Origin: Rhodopseudomonas palustris
GTDB lineage: Bacteria; Pseudomonadota; Alphaproteobacteria; Rhizobiales; Xanthobacteraceae
Direction of reading: 5' to 3'
Assembly: GCF_034479375.1 (NCBI RefSeq)
Contig: NZ_CP140155.1
Coordinates: 3,634,501 to 3,698,500 of the forward strand
Length of the DNA: 64,000 nucleotides
The notes under the pieces were generated by a model, which saw only the letters and a list, made by a program, of their open reading frames with translations, ran no database searches and was not told where the DNA came from. Below, one piece after another: positions 48,271 to 57,745 of the stretch. The stretch's first letter is position 1. Each line of letters opens with the position of its first letter. The translations under genes were made by a program, and so were the position numbers.

Positions 48271-48492
48271 ATGACGAAATCCGATCTGCAGACCGGGACG
48301 GCGGCGCCGGCCGGAACGCCGCGCAGGGAACTTCCCGAAGCGGCGAAGCGTGCGCTGGCCGAAGCCGAAGCGCGACGCGTCGAAGCCGCACAACACACCG
48401 CGGCGCGTGCAAAGGAGTATCAGGGTCCGAAAGGCCCCGAACCGACCCGCTACGGCGACTGGGAAGTCAAAGGCATCGCGTCGGATTTCTGA
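48271..48492 (+). CDS. DUF1674 / SDHAF4-like succinate dehydrogenase assembly factor, 73 aa
   Basis: The C-terminal GPEPTRYGDWEVKGIASDF is the hallmark of DUF1674, the bacterial relative of mitochondrial SDHAF4, which helps flavinylated SdhA assemble. The N-terminal part is Ala/Glu-rich and probably disordered. The length is normal. It is divergent from rsmB with 166 bp between. Confidence 0.88.
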   Translation: MTKSDLQTGTAAPAGTPRRELPEAAKRALAEAEARRVEAAQHTAARAKEYQGPKGPEPTRYGDWEVKGIASDF

Positions 48493-48608
48493 GCCGGGCG
48501 AATTCAGCCGGCACCGCACCTGGGCGCTACCGCCCAACCCTTCGATAGCAGCTCCTGATCTGTCGATCGTGACTTGCCGGGCAAGCCGACTCGCACTATC
48601 GTAGGAAT

Positions 48609-49187
48609 ATGTCCCCACGATTGAGAACGAACCCGGCACGGATCGCGCGACTGCCCTGGCGGGGGCGGCTGAGGTCGATCTGGCCGTGGGTGTTCGTGCT
48701 CGGCGTCGCGGCGGGGACGATGCTGCCGGCGCGGCACTGGGTGCAGTGGCCGTGGTCGACGACCGATTCGCAGGCGATCAGGAACGACAGCGAGACGGTG
48801 TGGCGGCGCGCCGGAAATCCTAGCGTACGGCACCCGGTCGACGTGTTGTACACGATCGACGGCGACACGTTCGAGGCGCGGGTGCATCTGTGGCCGGGAA
48901 CGGACCTCGCGACCCGCGTCCGGCTGCGCGGCATCGACGCGCCTGAACTCAAGGCGCAATGCGCGCAGGAGCTGAGGCTGGCCGAGGCCGCGGCCGACGC
49001 GCTGCGCGACATGCTGCGGCAGGGCGAGGTGGCGATCTACAATATCGGCCCCGACAAATATAAGGGCCGCGTCGTCGCCGACGTCGCCACCAAGCGCACG
49101 CCCAATGTCTCCGCCGCGCTGCTCGAAGCCGGCTACGCCCGGGCTTACGGCAGCGGGCGTCGCGAGGGCTGGTGCGGCGGGCGGTGA
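48609..49187 (+). CDS. Membrane-anchored thermonuclease-like protein, 192 aa
   Basis: A basic leader and membrane segment (IWPWVFVLGVAAGTMLP) anchor a staphylococcal-nuclease fold. Catalytic motifs are recognisable: TIDGDTFEARV, RVRLRGIDAPELKAQC and KYKGRVVADV. A C-terminal REGWCGGR is typical of rhizobial members. It probably degrades nucleic acid on the periplasmic side. It converges on the alkaline phosphatase gene with an 8-bp gap. Confidence 0.85.
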   Translation: MSPRLRTNPARIARLPWRGRLRSIWPWVFVLGVAAGTMLPARHWVQWPWSTTDSQAIRNDSETVWRRAGNPSVRHPVDVLYTIDGDTFEARVHLWPGTDLATRVRLRGIDAPELKAQCAQELRLAEAAADALRDMLRQGEVAIYNIGPDKYKGRVVADVATKRTPNVSAALLEAGYARAYGSGRREGWCGGR

Positions 49188-49195
49188 CGCCGTCG

Positions 49196-50953
49196 CTATT
49201 TCGCTGAGGCTGCGGACGACAAGCCCAGCGCCTCGGCCATCACCCGAAACACATCTGTGTTCTCCATCGAACCGCGAACCCGGTCGCTGCCCGGCCCTGC
49301 GGCGGTCAGGATCACGTCCTCGCCGGAATGCACGCTGGCATTCATCATCGCCGGCAGATTGCCGAGCCGCAGCAGCGCGCCGGGCACGGCCTTGTATTTC
49401 TCGTTGGCCTTGAAGGTGCCGGGCCTGTCGCCGGCCTCGGTGGGCTGGTTCGGGCCGTCGAGCTTCGGCCGCAGCGTCTCGTAGTGATCGGGCAGGCTGG
49501 CGGAGAAGATCGCGAGCCTTCGACTGACGTCGACGCGATCCGGATAGCCGTCCTTGTCGGGCGCCGGATAGTTCGGAAAGCCGGCCCTCTGATACACGCC
49601 GATGCGCTCGCGCAGCGGCATGTCCTCGCCCTCGGCGAGATCGTCGCGCACGGTTCCGACCAGCGCGTTGGGATGATTGTGATCGGCGACCACCAGGATC
49701 AGCGTGTCGTCGCCGCGTGCCTTGGCCCAGTCACGGGTTTGCCGCACCGCATTGTCGAGCATGATGGTGTCGTAGACCGCGCGCTCCATGTCGAGCGCGT
49801 GGGCGTATTTGTCGATCATGCCGGACTCGACCATCAGGAAGAAGCCGGCCTCGTTCTTCGACAAAACGTCGAGCGCGACCGCGACCTGCTCGGTGAGATC
49901 GGGCTGATCCGGATTCTTCGCGACACCGCCGCCCTTGAGAAAACGGCGATCGAGCACGCCGTCCATATTGCCGGGCGCGAACAGGCCGAGCAGCTTGCTT
50001 GGGTTCGCCTTGCCGGCCGCCGCGAGCTCGGTGGCGCTGGTAGCAATCGTGTAGCCGGCGTCGCGGAATTTCAACAGGTAGTCGAGATCGTCCTTGCGCT
50101 TGCCCTGCGCGCTCTTCGGCAGGAAATACGCGGCGCCGCCGCCCATCAGCACGTCGGGTCTGGCGGCGAAGAACTGCGCGACGATGTCGTCATAGGCGGC
50201 GCGACGGCGGGTATGGGCGATCACCGCCGCGGGCGTGGCGTCTTCGACCTCGGTGTTGGTGACGATGCCGATCGACAGCCCCAGCCGCCGCTTCGCCAGC
50301 GACGCCAGCGTCTCCACTTTGGGATCGTCGAGCGGGCTCGCGGTGCGGTCCGCATAGACGCCCATCGCGTTGACCGCGGCCTTGTGGCCGGTGGCGTAGG
50401 CGCTGGCGGCATTGGCCGAATCGGTGATGATCGAATCGCTGCCGGCGGTCGACACCAGCGCCATCTGCGGCATGTCGTCGATCGCCAGCTTGCCGCCGGC
50501 GCGGCCTTCCTTGATCCCCTTCGACAGCAGCCGCGCCGCGACGCGATGCGCCGGCGATAGCCCGTCGCCGATGAACAGGATGACGTTTTTGGCCTTGCGC
50601 GGCCCGGTGCCGTAAACCGTCCAGCTCACGCTGCGGCGGCTGGCGCCGTCGCCGGCCTCGATCGTGTAGGCGCCGGGTTTGTCGAGCGCGACGTCGCGCA
50701 GCAGCAGCGCCGATTGAGGCTTGCCGTCCTCGCGCGCGATCAGTTCCGGAGCCTTGCCGAACACCGCTGCGGCATCCGTGCCGTTGACGGTCAGCGTCGC
50801 GTTGTCGGCGGTGACTTCGCCGGCGAATTCGACCTTGAGATCGAACTTCGCGCCGGCGAGAATTTCGGCACGGTCGATCGGATAGATCGTCTGCGCCGAG
50901 GTGGCCGAAGTCGACACCAACAAGGCAAAAAAGGTCGCGGCGAAACGCATCAT
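49196..50953 (-). CDS. Alkaline phosphatase, 585 aa
   Basis: A signal peptide (FAATFFALLVSTSATSA) precedes a domain with the alkaline phosphatase signatures: metal site VILFIGDGLSPAHR, the nucleophile block TDSANAASAYATGHK, and later VADHNHPN and VHSGEDV. A small beta-domain lies between the signal and the catalytic part (AGEVTADNATLTVNGTD). It releases phosphate from organic esters in the periplasm, complementing the pst system. ATG 50953 has GGAG eight bases upstream. No Pho box was noticed upstream. Confidence 0.92.
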   Translation of the reverse strand: MMRFAATFFALLVSTSATSAQTIYPIDRAEILAGAKFDLKVEFAGEVTADNATLTVNGTDAAAVFGKAPELIAREDGKPQSALLLRDVALDKPGAYTIEAGDGASRRSVSWTVYGTGPRKAKNVILFIGDGLSPAHRVAARLLSKGIKEGRAGGKLAIDDMPQMALVSTAGSDSIITDSANAASAYATGHKAAVNAMGVYADRTASPLDDPKVETLASLAKRRLGLSIGIVTNTEVEDATPAAVIAHTRRRAAYDDIVAQFFAARPDVLMGGGAAYFLPKSAQGKRKDDLDYLLKFRDAGYTIATSATELAAAGKANPSKLLGLFAPGNMDGVLDRRFLKGGGVAKNPDQPDLTEQVAVALDVLSKNEAGFFLMVESGMIDKYAHALDMERAVYDTIMLDNAVRQTRDWAKARGDDTLILVVADHNHPNALVGTVRDDLAEGEDMPLRERIGVYQRAGFPNYPAPDKDGYPDRVDVSRRLAIFSASLPDHYETLRPKLDGPNQPTEAGDRPGTFKANEKYKAVPGALLRLGNLPAMMNASVHSGEDVILTAAGPGSDRVRGSMENTDVFRVMAEALGLSSAASAK

Positions 50954-51027
50954 GGGAACGGCTCCAAATCGGAGCGCGGACCGTATGAGCGGCAAATGAC
51001 GGTTCGATGACAGTGTGGAAGCGGCCG

Positions 51028-51196
51028 TCATTCCGGGGCGCGCGCCTGATCACTACGATTGACCACTTGCGTCATTCCGGGGCGCGCGTAGCGCGAACCC
51101 GGAATCTCGAACTGTTCTGCGTCCGACCGCGAGGTGCCCTGAACTTCGGGATTCCGGGTTCGCCCGCAGCTTCGCTGCGTGCGCCCCGGAATGACG
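51028..51196. repeat. Dispersed repeat, family E (CATTCCGGGGCGCGC type)
   Basis: Two copies of GTCATTCCGGGGCGCGCG and an inverted partner (GCGTGCGCCCCGGAATGACG) with GCGAACCCGGAATC segments fill the gap downstream of argG. There is no gene in the 247-bp stretch. Confidence 0.65.
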
Positions 51197-51200
51197 TTGC

Positions 51201-52607
<1,407 letters not shown>

Positions 52608-52635
52608 TCATCGTGACGGGATCGGTGAATGTCGC

Positions 52636-53424
52636 TCACACCGCAGGCGCGGGCGTCGGCGCAGGCCCGACGTCGCGGCCGCGGCGCTTCTGCCGCCACC
52701 GGTACAGCGGCCAGAACGCCCGGGTCAGCGCAGCATCGACGCCGGCGTCGGTGGTCCGGCTCCAGGCCCAGCGGTAGATCAGGGCGTAGAGCAGCCAGAT
52801 CACCAGGAATGTGACGAGGCCCGCGATCGCAACGTCGGTGAAGAAATGCCCGCCGAACGCGATCCGCAGCCCGCTGGTCACGGTGCCGAACACGAAGGCG
52901 GCCGCATAGGCGTAGGGCCGCACCGAGGGCGGCGTCAGCGCCGCCGGCGCGAAGGTCCAATACGCCGTGGCGCCCTCACCGGAGAAGAACGAGCAGTTCT
53001 TCGGGCAGGCGCCGCGCGGGTCCCACCACGCCTTGAACTGCCACGGGCCGTTGAATTCGGCGACCGCGACCGGGCGCGGCCGGCCCCAATGGGTCTTGAA
53101 GGTCAGGTTGGTGAGGATGCCGGCCGACAGCGTGATCGAGATCAGCAGGAACGCGACGGTGCGGCCGGGCATCACCAGCGGCCGGTCCGGGCGCACCATC
53201 TTGAACACCAGCGCGAAGATCGACGGCGCGGCGATCGCCCAGGCGATCCACATCGCCAGATTGCGCACGAATTCCAGCTCCTGATCCGCGCGCATCGGGA
53301 AGGTCTTGGTCGCAGGATCGTAGAACAGCCCGGACAGCCAAAGATCCAGCCCGGGGAAAAGCCCGAACACCAATCCGATCGCAGCGAACAGCGCCAGCGC
53401 GATGTGAAGTCCCGTACGGTTCAT
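52636..53424 (-). CDS. PAP2-family membrane phosphatase (LpxE-like), 262 aa
   Basis: Five to six membrane segments carry the three PAP2 phosphatase motifs: KTHWGRPRP, CSFFSGEGA and RIAFGGHFFTDV with the catalytic histidines. The second motif has SGE where SGH is common, as in many LpxE-like proteins. The family removes phosphate from lipid A, phosphatidylglycerophosphate or undecaprenyl diphosphate. The exact lipid is uncertain. It lies about 100 bp upstream of argG on the same strand. Confidence 0.85.
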   Translation of the reverse strand: MNRTGLHIALALFAAIGLVFGLFPGLDLWLSGLFYDPATKTFPMRADQELEFVRNLAMWIAWAIAAPSIFALVFKMVRPDRPLVMPGRTVAFLLISITLSAGILTNLTFKTHWGRPRPVAVAEFNGPWQFKAWWDPRGACPKNCSFFSGEGATAYWTFAPAALTPPSVRPYAYAAAFVFGTVTSGLRIAFGGHFFTDVAIAGLVTFLVIWLLYALIYRWAWSRTTDAGVDAALTRAFWPLYRWRQKRRGRDVGPAPTPAPAV

Positions 53425-53505
53425 GGCGGGGGTTTAACCGAGGCGTCGGGGGATGGAAAGACGGGCCGCCGGTGCTCGCGAGGGCTCCGGCTGCGGCCCG
53501 GCGTC

Positions 53506-54036
53506 TCAGGGCGAAGGCTGCGACGGCGGCGGGGTCTGCGGAGCCGGTGACGGCGCTTGCGGCACCGGCGGAGGCCCGGGTCGCGCCGTCCGCAGCCGCG
53601 GCGGGTCGCGCCACAGGCCGGCATTGCGGCCGGCGATCAGCCAGTACACCAGCCCGCCGATGATGCCGGCGCCGGTCATGATTTCGAGATGCCGCCGGAC
53701 GATGCCGTCGAACTGCAGCGTGCCCGGGTCGAACGGCACCAGCCCGAGATAGCAGCCGACGCCGACCAGGCCGCCGCCGATCGCATAGACCAGCGCGCTG
53801 CGGATCGAAAACGCTTCGGTCACCAGCACGATGATCAGCGCCGGCAGCAGCGCGAAGCCCGACACGAAGATGAAGCCGAAGCCGAGCACGATATTCATCG
53901 CGTCCGGATCGAGCGGGCCGCCGGCGAGGTCGCTCAGTTCGGGAAACAGCATCGTCCCGACCACCACCAGCCCCGCCGCAAGGCTGGCGAACAGGAAGCC
54001 GAAGGCGATCGCGAACAGCCGGCCGATCAGCGACAT
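53506..54036 (-). CDS. Membrane protein of unknown function with Pro-rich tail, 176 aa
   Basis: Four hydrophobic segments (LFAIAFGFLFASLAAGLVVVG; NIVLGFGFIFVSGFALLPALIIVLV; YAIGGGLVGVGCYLGL; IMTGAGIIGGLVYWLIAG) are followed by a cytoplasmic Pro/Ala/Gln tail. I use ATG 54036 (MSLIGRLF); the frame continues upstream only through repeat DNA. I recall similar proteins as conserved in Rhodopseudomonas and Bradyrhizobium, with no assigned function. Confidence 0.78.
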   Translation of the reverse strand: MSLIGRLFAIAFGFLFASLAAGLVVVGTMLFPELSDLAGGPLDPDAMNIVLGFGFIFVSGFALLPALIIVLVTEAFSIRSALVYAIGGGLVGVGCYLGLVPFDPGTLQFDGIVRRHLEIMTGAGIIGGLVYWLIAGRNAGLWRDPPRLRTARPGPPPVPQAPSPAPQTPPPSQPSP

Positions 54037-54077
54037 GGCACGGCCTCGACGTCGGCTTGCCGCGACCACCTCTCCTT

Positions 54078-54330
54078 CGTCATGCCCGGGCTCGTCCCGG
54101 GCATCCACGATACGGCGGCCCGGCTCACGGCGAAGACGTGGATGGCCGGGACAAGCCCGGCCATGACGGCGGTTGGGGTGACGCCCGCTTTCTTCCGCAC
54201 CGTCATTGCCGGGCTTGACCCGGCAATCCATCCTCTTCGAAGAAGATGGACACGCGGGCCTTCGCCGCGCCGAAGGGGCTTCGGCCCCGAAGGCGGGTCA
54301 AGCCCGCGTGTGACGTCGGTATGTGTAGCA
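54078..54330. repeat. Dispersed repeat, family D, large copy
   Basis: Three linked palindromes (TCATGCCCGGGCTCGTCCCGGGCAT; GGCCGGGACAAGCCCGGCC; GTCATTGCCGGGCTTGACCCGGCAAT) plus a CCGAAGGGGCTTCGGCCCCGAAGG hairpin occupy the gap downstream of rlmN and upstream of the small membrane protein. Confidence 0.7.
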
Positions 54331-54337
54331 ACGCCCA

Positions 54338-55537
54338 TTAATCCGTCATCGCCATGGCGCGGAGCGCATCACGCTCGCGGACCGACAGCTTCTCGGTTTC
54401 GGATTTGAGCTGGCCGCAGGCGGCCAGAATGTCGCGGCCGCGCGGCGTGCGCACCGGCGACGAATAGCCGGCGTTGAAGACATACTCCGAGAACTTCTCG
54501 ATCTGGTCCCAGTCCGAGCACTCGTATTTCGAGCCGGGCCAGGGGTTGAACGGGATCAGATTGATCTTGGCCGGAATGCCCTTCAGCAACTGCACCAGCC
54601 GGCGCGCATCGTCGAGCGAATCGTTGACGCCCTTCAGCATCACATATTCGAAGGTGATGCGGCGCGCATTCGAGGCGCCGGGATAGTCGCGGCAGGCCTG
54701 CAGCAGCTCTTTCAGCGGATATTTGCGGTTCAGCGGCACAAGCTCGTCGCGCAATTCGTCGCGCACCGCGTGCAGCGAAATCGCCAGCATCACACCGATC
54801 TCGTCGCCGGTGCGGGCGATGTTCGGCACCACGCCGGAGGTCGACAGCGTCACCCGCCGCCGCGAAATGCCGATGCCTTCATTGTCGGTGACGATCAAGA
54901 GCGCGTCGCGCACCGCTTCGAAATTGTACAACGGCTCGCCCATGCCCATCATCACCACGTTGGTGACGAGGCGGTTGCCGTTCGGGGTCTCGCGATCGAT
55001 CCAGTCGCCCAGCCGATCCCGCGCCACCATCACCTGGCCGACGATCTCGCCGGCGGTGAGGTTGCGCACCAGCCGCTGGGTGCCGGTGTGGCAGAACGAG
55101 CAGTTCAGCGTGCAGCCGACCTGGCTGGATACGCACAACGTGCCGCGGTCGGTCTCCGGAATGTAGACGCACTCGACCTCGTGCGCCTTCTGCACGTCGT
55201 CGCCGCTCGGCAGCCGCAGCAGCCATTTGCGGGTGCCGTCATTGGAAATCTGCTCGGCCACCACTTCGGGCCGGTCGACCGTGAAATGGTCGCCGAGCTG
55301 CGCCCGCATCTCCTTGGAGACGTTGGTCATTTCGGCGAAATCGCGGGCGCCGCGGACATACATCCAGTGCCACAGCTGCTGCGCCCGCATCTTGCGCTGG
55401 CCCGACGCCACGCCGATCGCGCCCAGCTTTTCGGCCAGTTCGGCGCGCGACAGCCCAATCAGCGACGGCTTAGCCGGCGGGACGTAGGTCTCCAACGGAA
55501 CTTTTTCGAGCGGGGCGGCGGATACGGCGATGGTCAT
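54338..55537 (-). CDS. rlmN: Dual-specificity 23S rRNA/tRNA m2A methyltransferase RlmN, 399 aa
   Basis: This radical-SAM enzyme methylates A2503 of 23S rRNA and A37 of some tRNAs. The cluster motif reads CTLNCSFC (CxxxCxxC), with [13 protein letters not shown] and TLSTSGVVP nearby, and the C-terminal methylated cysteine is in ILAACGQLK. The N-terminal extension [24 protein letters not shown] is usual in rhizobia. Confidence 0.96.
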   Translation of the reverse strand: MTIAVSAAPLEKVPLETYVPPAKPSLIGLSRAELAEKLGAIGVASGQRKMRAQQLWHWMYVRGARDFAEMTNVSKEMRAQLGDHFTVDRPEVVAEQISNDGTRKWLLRLPSGDDVQKAHEVECVYIPETDRGTLCVSSQVGCTLNCSFCHTGTQRLVRNLTAGEIVGQVMVARDRLGDWIDRETPNGNRLVTNVVMMGMGEPLYNFEAVRDALLIVTDNEGIGISRRRVTLSTSGVVPNIARTGDEIGVMLAISLHAVRDELRDELVPLNRKYPLKELLQACRDYPGASNARRITFEYVMLKGVNDSLDDARRLVQLLKGIPAKINLIPFNPWPGSKYECSDWDQIEKFSEYVFNAGYSSPVRTPRGRDILAACGQLKSETEKLSVRERDALRAMAMTD

Positions 55538-55580
55538 GGCGGTCCGGTTCAGGCGACAAAGGCAATCGCGGCAAAACGAG

Positions 55581-55682
55581 CCTCATCCTGAGGAGCGGCC
55601 GCCAGGCCGCGTCTCGAAGGATGAAACGGCAGGGCACATCATGGTTCGAGACGCCCGCCGGAGGCGGGCTCCTCACCACGAG
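55581..55682. repeat. Dispersed palindromic repeat, family A, shorter inverted copy
   Basis: CCTCATCCTGAGGAGC...GTCTCGAAGGATG and CATGGTTCGAGACGCCCGCC...CTCCTCACCACGAGG correspond to the two hairpins of 9763-9936, in opposite orientation. Confidence 0.65.
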
Positions 55683-55774
55683 GGCCGAACCAAATCGCAC
55701 AGGCCCGAAACCCAGCTTTCAGATAGGCTTTTTCGGCAGTTCTGCAAAGCCACGAATCGGGGCAGCCGCCCTGC

Positions 55775-56371
55775 TCAGCCGCCGCAGTTCTGCGCCACCT
55801 TGTCGAGCGCCTGCGCCAGGCCCTTCAGCGAAAACGTGTCGGTGGTCGCGGTTCCCTTGGCGGAAACGCCCTTGACGGTGACCTCCGGCCCCTTGCGCAG
55901 CGCCTCGACCAGACGGTCTTCCTCGGCTGCGTTCTTGATCCAGAGGCCATCGCCCTGAGTGTACATCGCGAACGACGCCCCGCCGACTTCCATGGTGGAT
56001 TCCGAACCGGGCTTCAGCGGATAGCCGATCATCACCGACACCTCGTTGACCACCTTTTCGGCCGGCCGGGTCGAAATGAAAGCATAGGCCGGATCGCGCG
56101 GCCGGTTCGGCGGGTTGGTCTTGGACGACGACGGCTTGGCGAGCACGAAACAGACCCGCTTGCCGTTCGGCGTCGCCATATAGGCGCCCCAGCTGCCGAA
56201 CTGGCCGATCAACGTCGGCTCGGGCCCCCCCGCCACATTGGCCGGCTCCGGCTTGGCGGGCGCGCCTTTCGACGCCGGACGCGCCTGCGCGGCGCTGCCC
56301 GCGCTCCACACCATCGCCCCCGCAACGGCGGCAATCAGAATTCGCCTCGCACTCATGCACAAGTCAGTCAT
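55775..56371 (-). CDS. Invasion-associated locus B (IalB) family protein, 198 aa
   Basis: A signal peptide (ILIAAVAGAMVWSAGSAAQA) is followed by a Pro/Ala linker and an IalB-type domain: LIGQFGSWGAYMATPNGKRVCFVLAKP, VMIGYPLKPGSESTMEVGGASFAMYTQGDGLWI. The family is named after a Bartonella gene but is widespread and of unknown biochemistry in free-living Alphaproteobacteria. Two cysteines (in KRVCF and NCGG) may form a disulfide. ATG 56371 is used; 56356 is possible. Confidence 0.82.
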   Translation of the reverse strand: MTDLCMSARRILIAAVAGAMVWSAGSAAQARPASKGAPAKPEPANVAGGPEPTLIGQFGSWGAYMATPNGKRVCFVLAKPSSSKTNPPNRPRDPAYAFISTRPAEKVVNEVSVMIGYPLKPGSESTMEVGGASFAMYTQGDGLWIKNAAEEDRLVEALRKGPEVTVKGVSAKGTATTDTFSLKGLAQALDKVAQNCGG

Positions 56372-56653
56372 GGGCAAGTCTGGTCCCTCATCATTGTGAC
56401 TGCAAAATGGCTTGCGGGGTCGCCTGAACACGGGACCCGGAATAGCCGGGATGGCCGATTCTGGAAAGGCGTCGAACAACGCTTCGGGCGCTTTCACCCG
56501 TCACCGCAGGTATCTGCCGTACAGTCCGCGGATCGCCGCCGTGCGCCCGGCGACAGCGGCATTGCGTTCGGCGCGGACCGAAACCGATTGTCCGGCGCGA
56601 CCAAATCCGGCAAGAACGCCCGACAACCAGAAACCTCGTACCCGGGTGGATTC

Positions 56654-57628
56654 ATGAAGGCGATACTCTGCCAGCAATATTGCGGTCCCGACGATCTCGT
56701 TCTCACCGAGATCCCCGATCCGGTCGCCGGCCCCGGCGAAGCGGTGATCGCGATCAAGGCGGCGGCGCTGAACTTCTTCGACATCCTGATGATTCAGGGC
56801 AAGTACCAGATCAAGCCGCCATTCCCGTTTTCGCCCGGCGCCGAAGTCGCCGGCGTGATCGAGAGCGTCGGCGACGGCGTCACCGATCTGAAGGTCGGCG
56901 ACCGCGTGGTGGCCTCCTGCGGCCACAATGGCGCGCGCGAGAAGATCGCGCTTCCGGCCTCGGCGATCATCAAGATCCCGGATAATCTCGACTACGATCG
57001 CGCCGCCGGCATCATCATCATCTACGGCACCGCACTGCATGCGCTGGACGATCGCGCCAGCCCGAAGCCGGGCGAGACGCTGGCCGTGCTCGGCGCCGCC
57101 GGCGGCACCGGCCTCGCCGCCTGCGAACTCGGCAAGCTGATGGGCCTGAAGGTGATCGCCTGCGCCTCGTCCGACGAGAAGCTGGAATTCGCCAAGCAGC
57201 ACGGCGCCGAGCTGACGCTGAACTACGCCAAGGAAGATCTGAAAGAAGGCCTGAAGAAGCTGACCGGCGGCAAGGGCGTCGACATCATCTTCGATCCGGT
57301 CGGCGGCAGCTATGCCGAAGCCGCGCTGCGCTCGATCGCGTGGGAAGGCCGTTTCCTGGTGATCGGCTTCGCCGCCGGCGACATTCCGAAAATGCCGCTC
57401 AACCTCGCGCTGCTGAAGGGCTGCGACATCCGCGGCGTGTTCTGGGGCGCCTGGACCAGGATCAACCCGGCCAAGCACCGCGCCAATCTGGAAAAGCTGG
57501 TGCAGTGGGCCGCCGAGGGCAAGATCTCCTCGCATGTCGACCGCACCTTCCCGCTGGCGCAGACCGCCGACGCGCTCAACGTGCTCGGCGGCCGCCAGGC
57601 GATGGGCAAGGTGATCCTGCATCCCTGA
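56654..57628 (+). CDS. NADPH:quinone oxidoreductase-like zinc-free alcohol dehydrogenase family protein, 324 aa
   Basis: A medium-chain dehydrogenase/reductase of the quinone-oxidoreductase branch: GroES-like N-terminus (ALNFFDILMIQGKYQIKPPFPFSPGAEVAGVIESVG), nucleotide motif LGAAGGTGLAACELGKLMG and GVDIIFDPVGG. The catalytic zinc ligands of alcohol dehydrogenases are absent. The likely reaction is NADPH-dependent reduction of quinones or enones. ATG 56654 gives the family start MKAILCQQYCGPDDL. It is divergent from the IalB gene. Confidence 0.88.
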   Translation: MKAILCQQYCGPDDLVLTEIPDPVAGPGEAVIAIKAAALNFFDILMIQGKYQIKPPFPFSPGAEVAGVIESVGDGVTDLKVGDRVVASCGHNGAREKIALPASAIIKIPDNLDYDRAAGIIIIYGTALHALDDRASPKPGETLAVLGAAGGTGLAACELGKLMGLKVIACASSDEKLEFAKQHGAELTLNYAKEDLKEGLKKLTGGKGVDIIFDPVGGSYAEAALRSIAWEGRFLVIGFAAGDIPKMPLNLALLKGCDIRGVFWGAWTRINPAKHRANLEKLVQWAAEGKISSHVDRTFPLAQTADALNVLGGRQAMGKVILHP

Positions 57629-57640
57629 GAATGCTGAATC

Positions 57641-57737
57641 GTAGGGTGGGTTAGCGCGCAGCGCGTAACCCACCGATTCACGTCGCCGCGCGAAGATGGT
57701 GGGTTACGGCGCAAGAGCGCCTAACCCACCCTACGCG
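57641..57737. repeat. Dispersed repeat, family C
   Basis: CGTAGGGTGGGTTAGCGCGC...AACCCACCGATT and GGTGGGTTACGGCGCAAGAGCGCCTAACCCACCCTACG make two nested hairpins between convergent genes. Relatives are at 19573, 21951 and 26851. Confidence 0.75.
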
Positions 57738-57745
57738 TGATCGCG

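Noticed and set aside
48240..48548. A 102-codon plus-strand frame over the DUF1674 gene
   Set aside because: It is the wrong frame; the DUF1674 signature lies in the frame starting at 48271.
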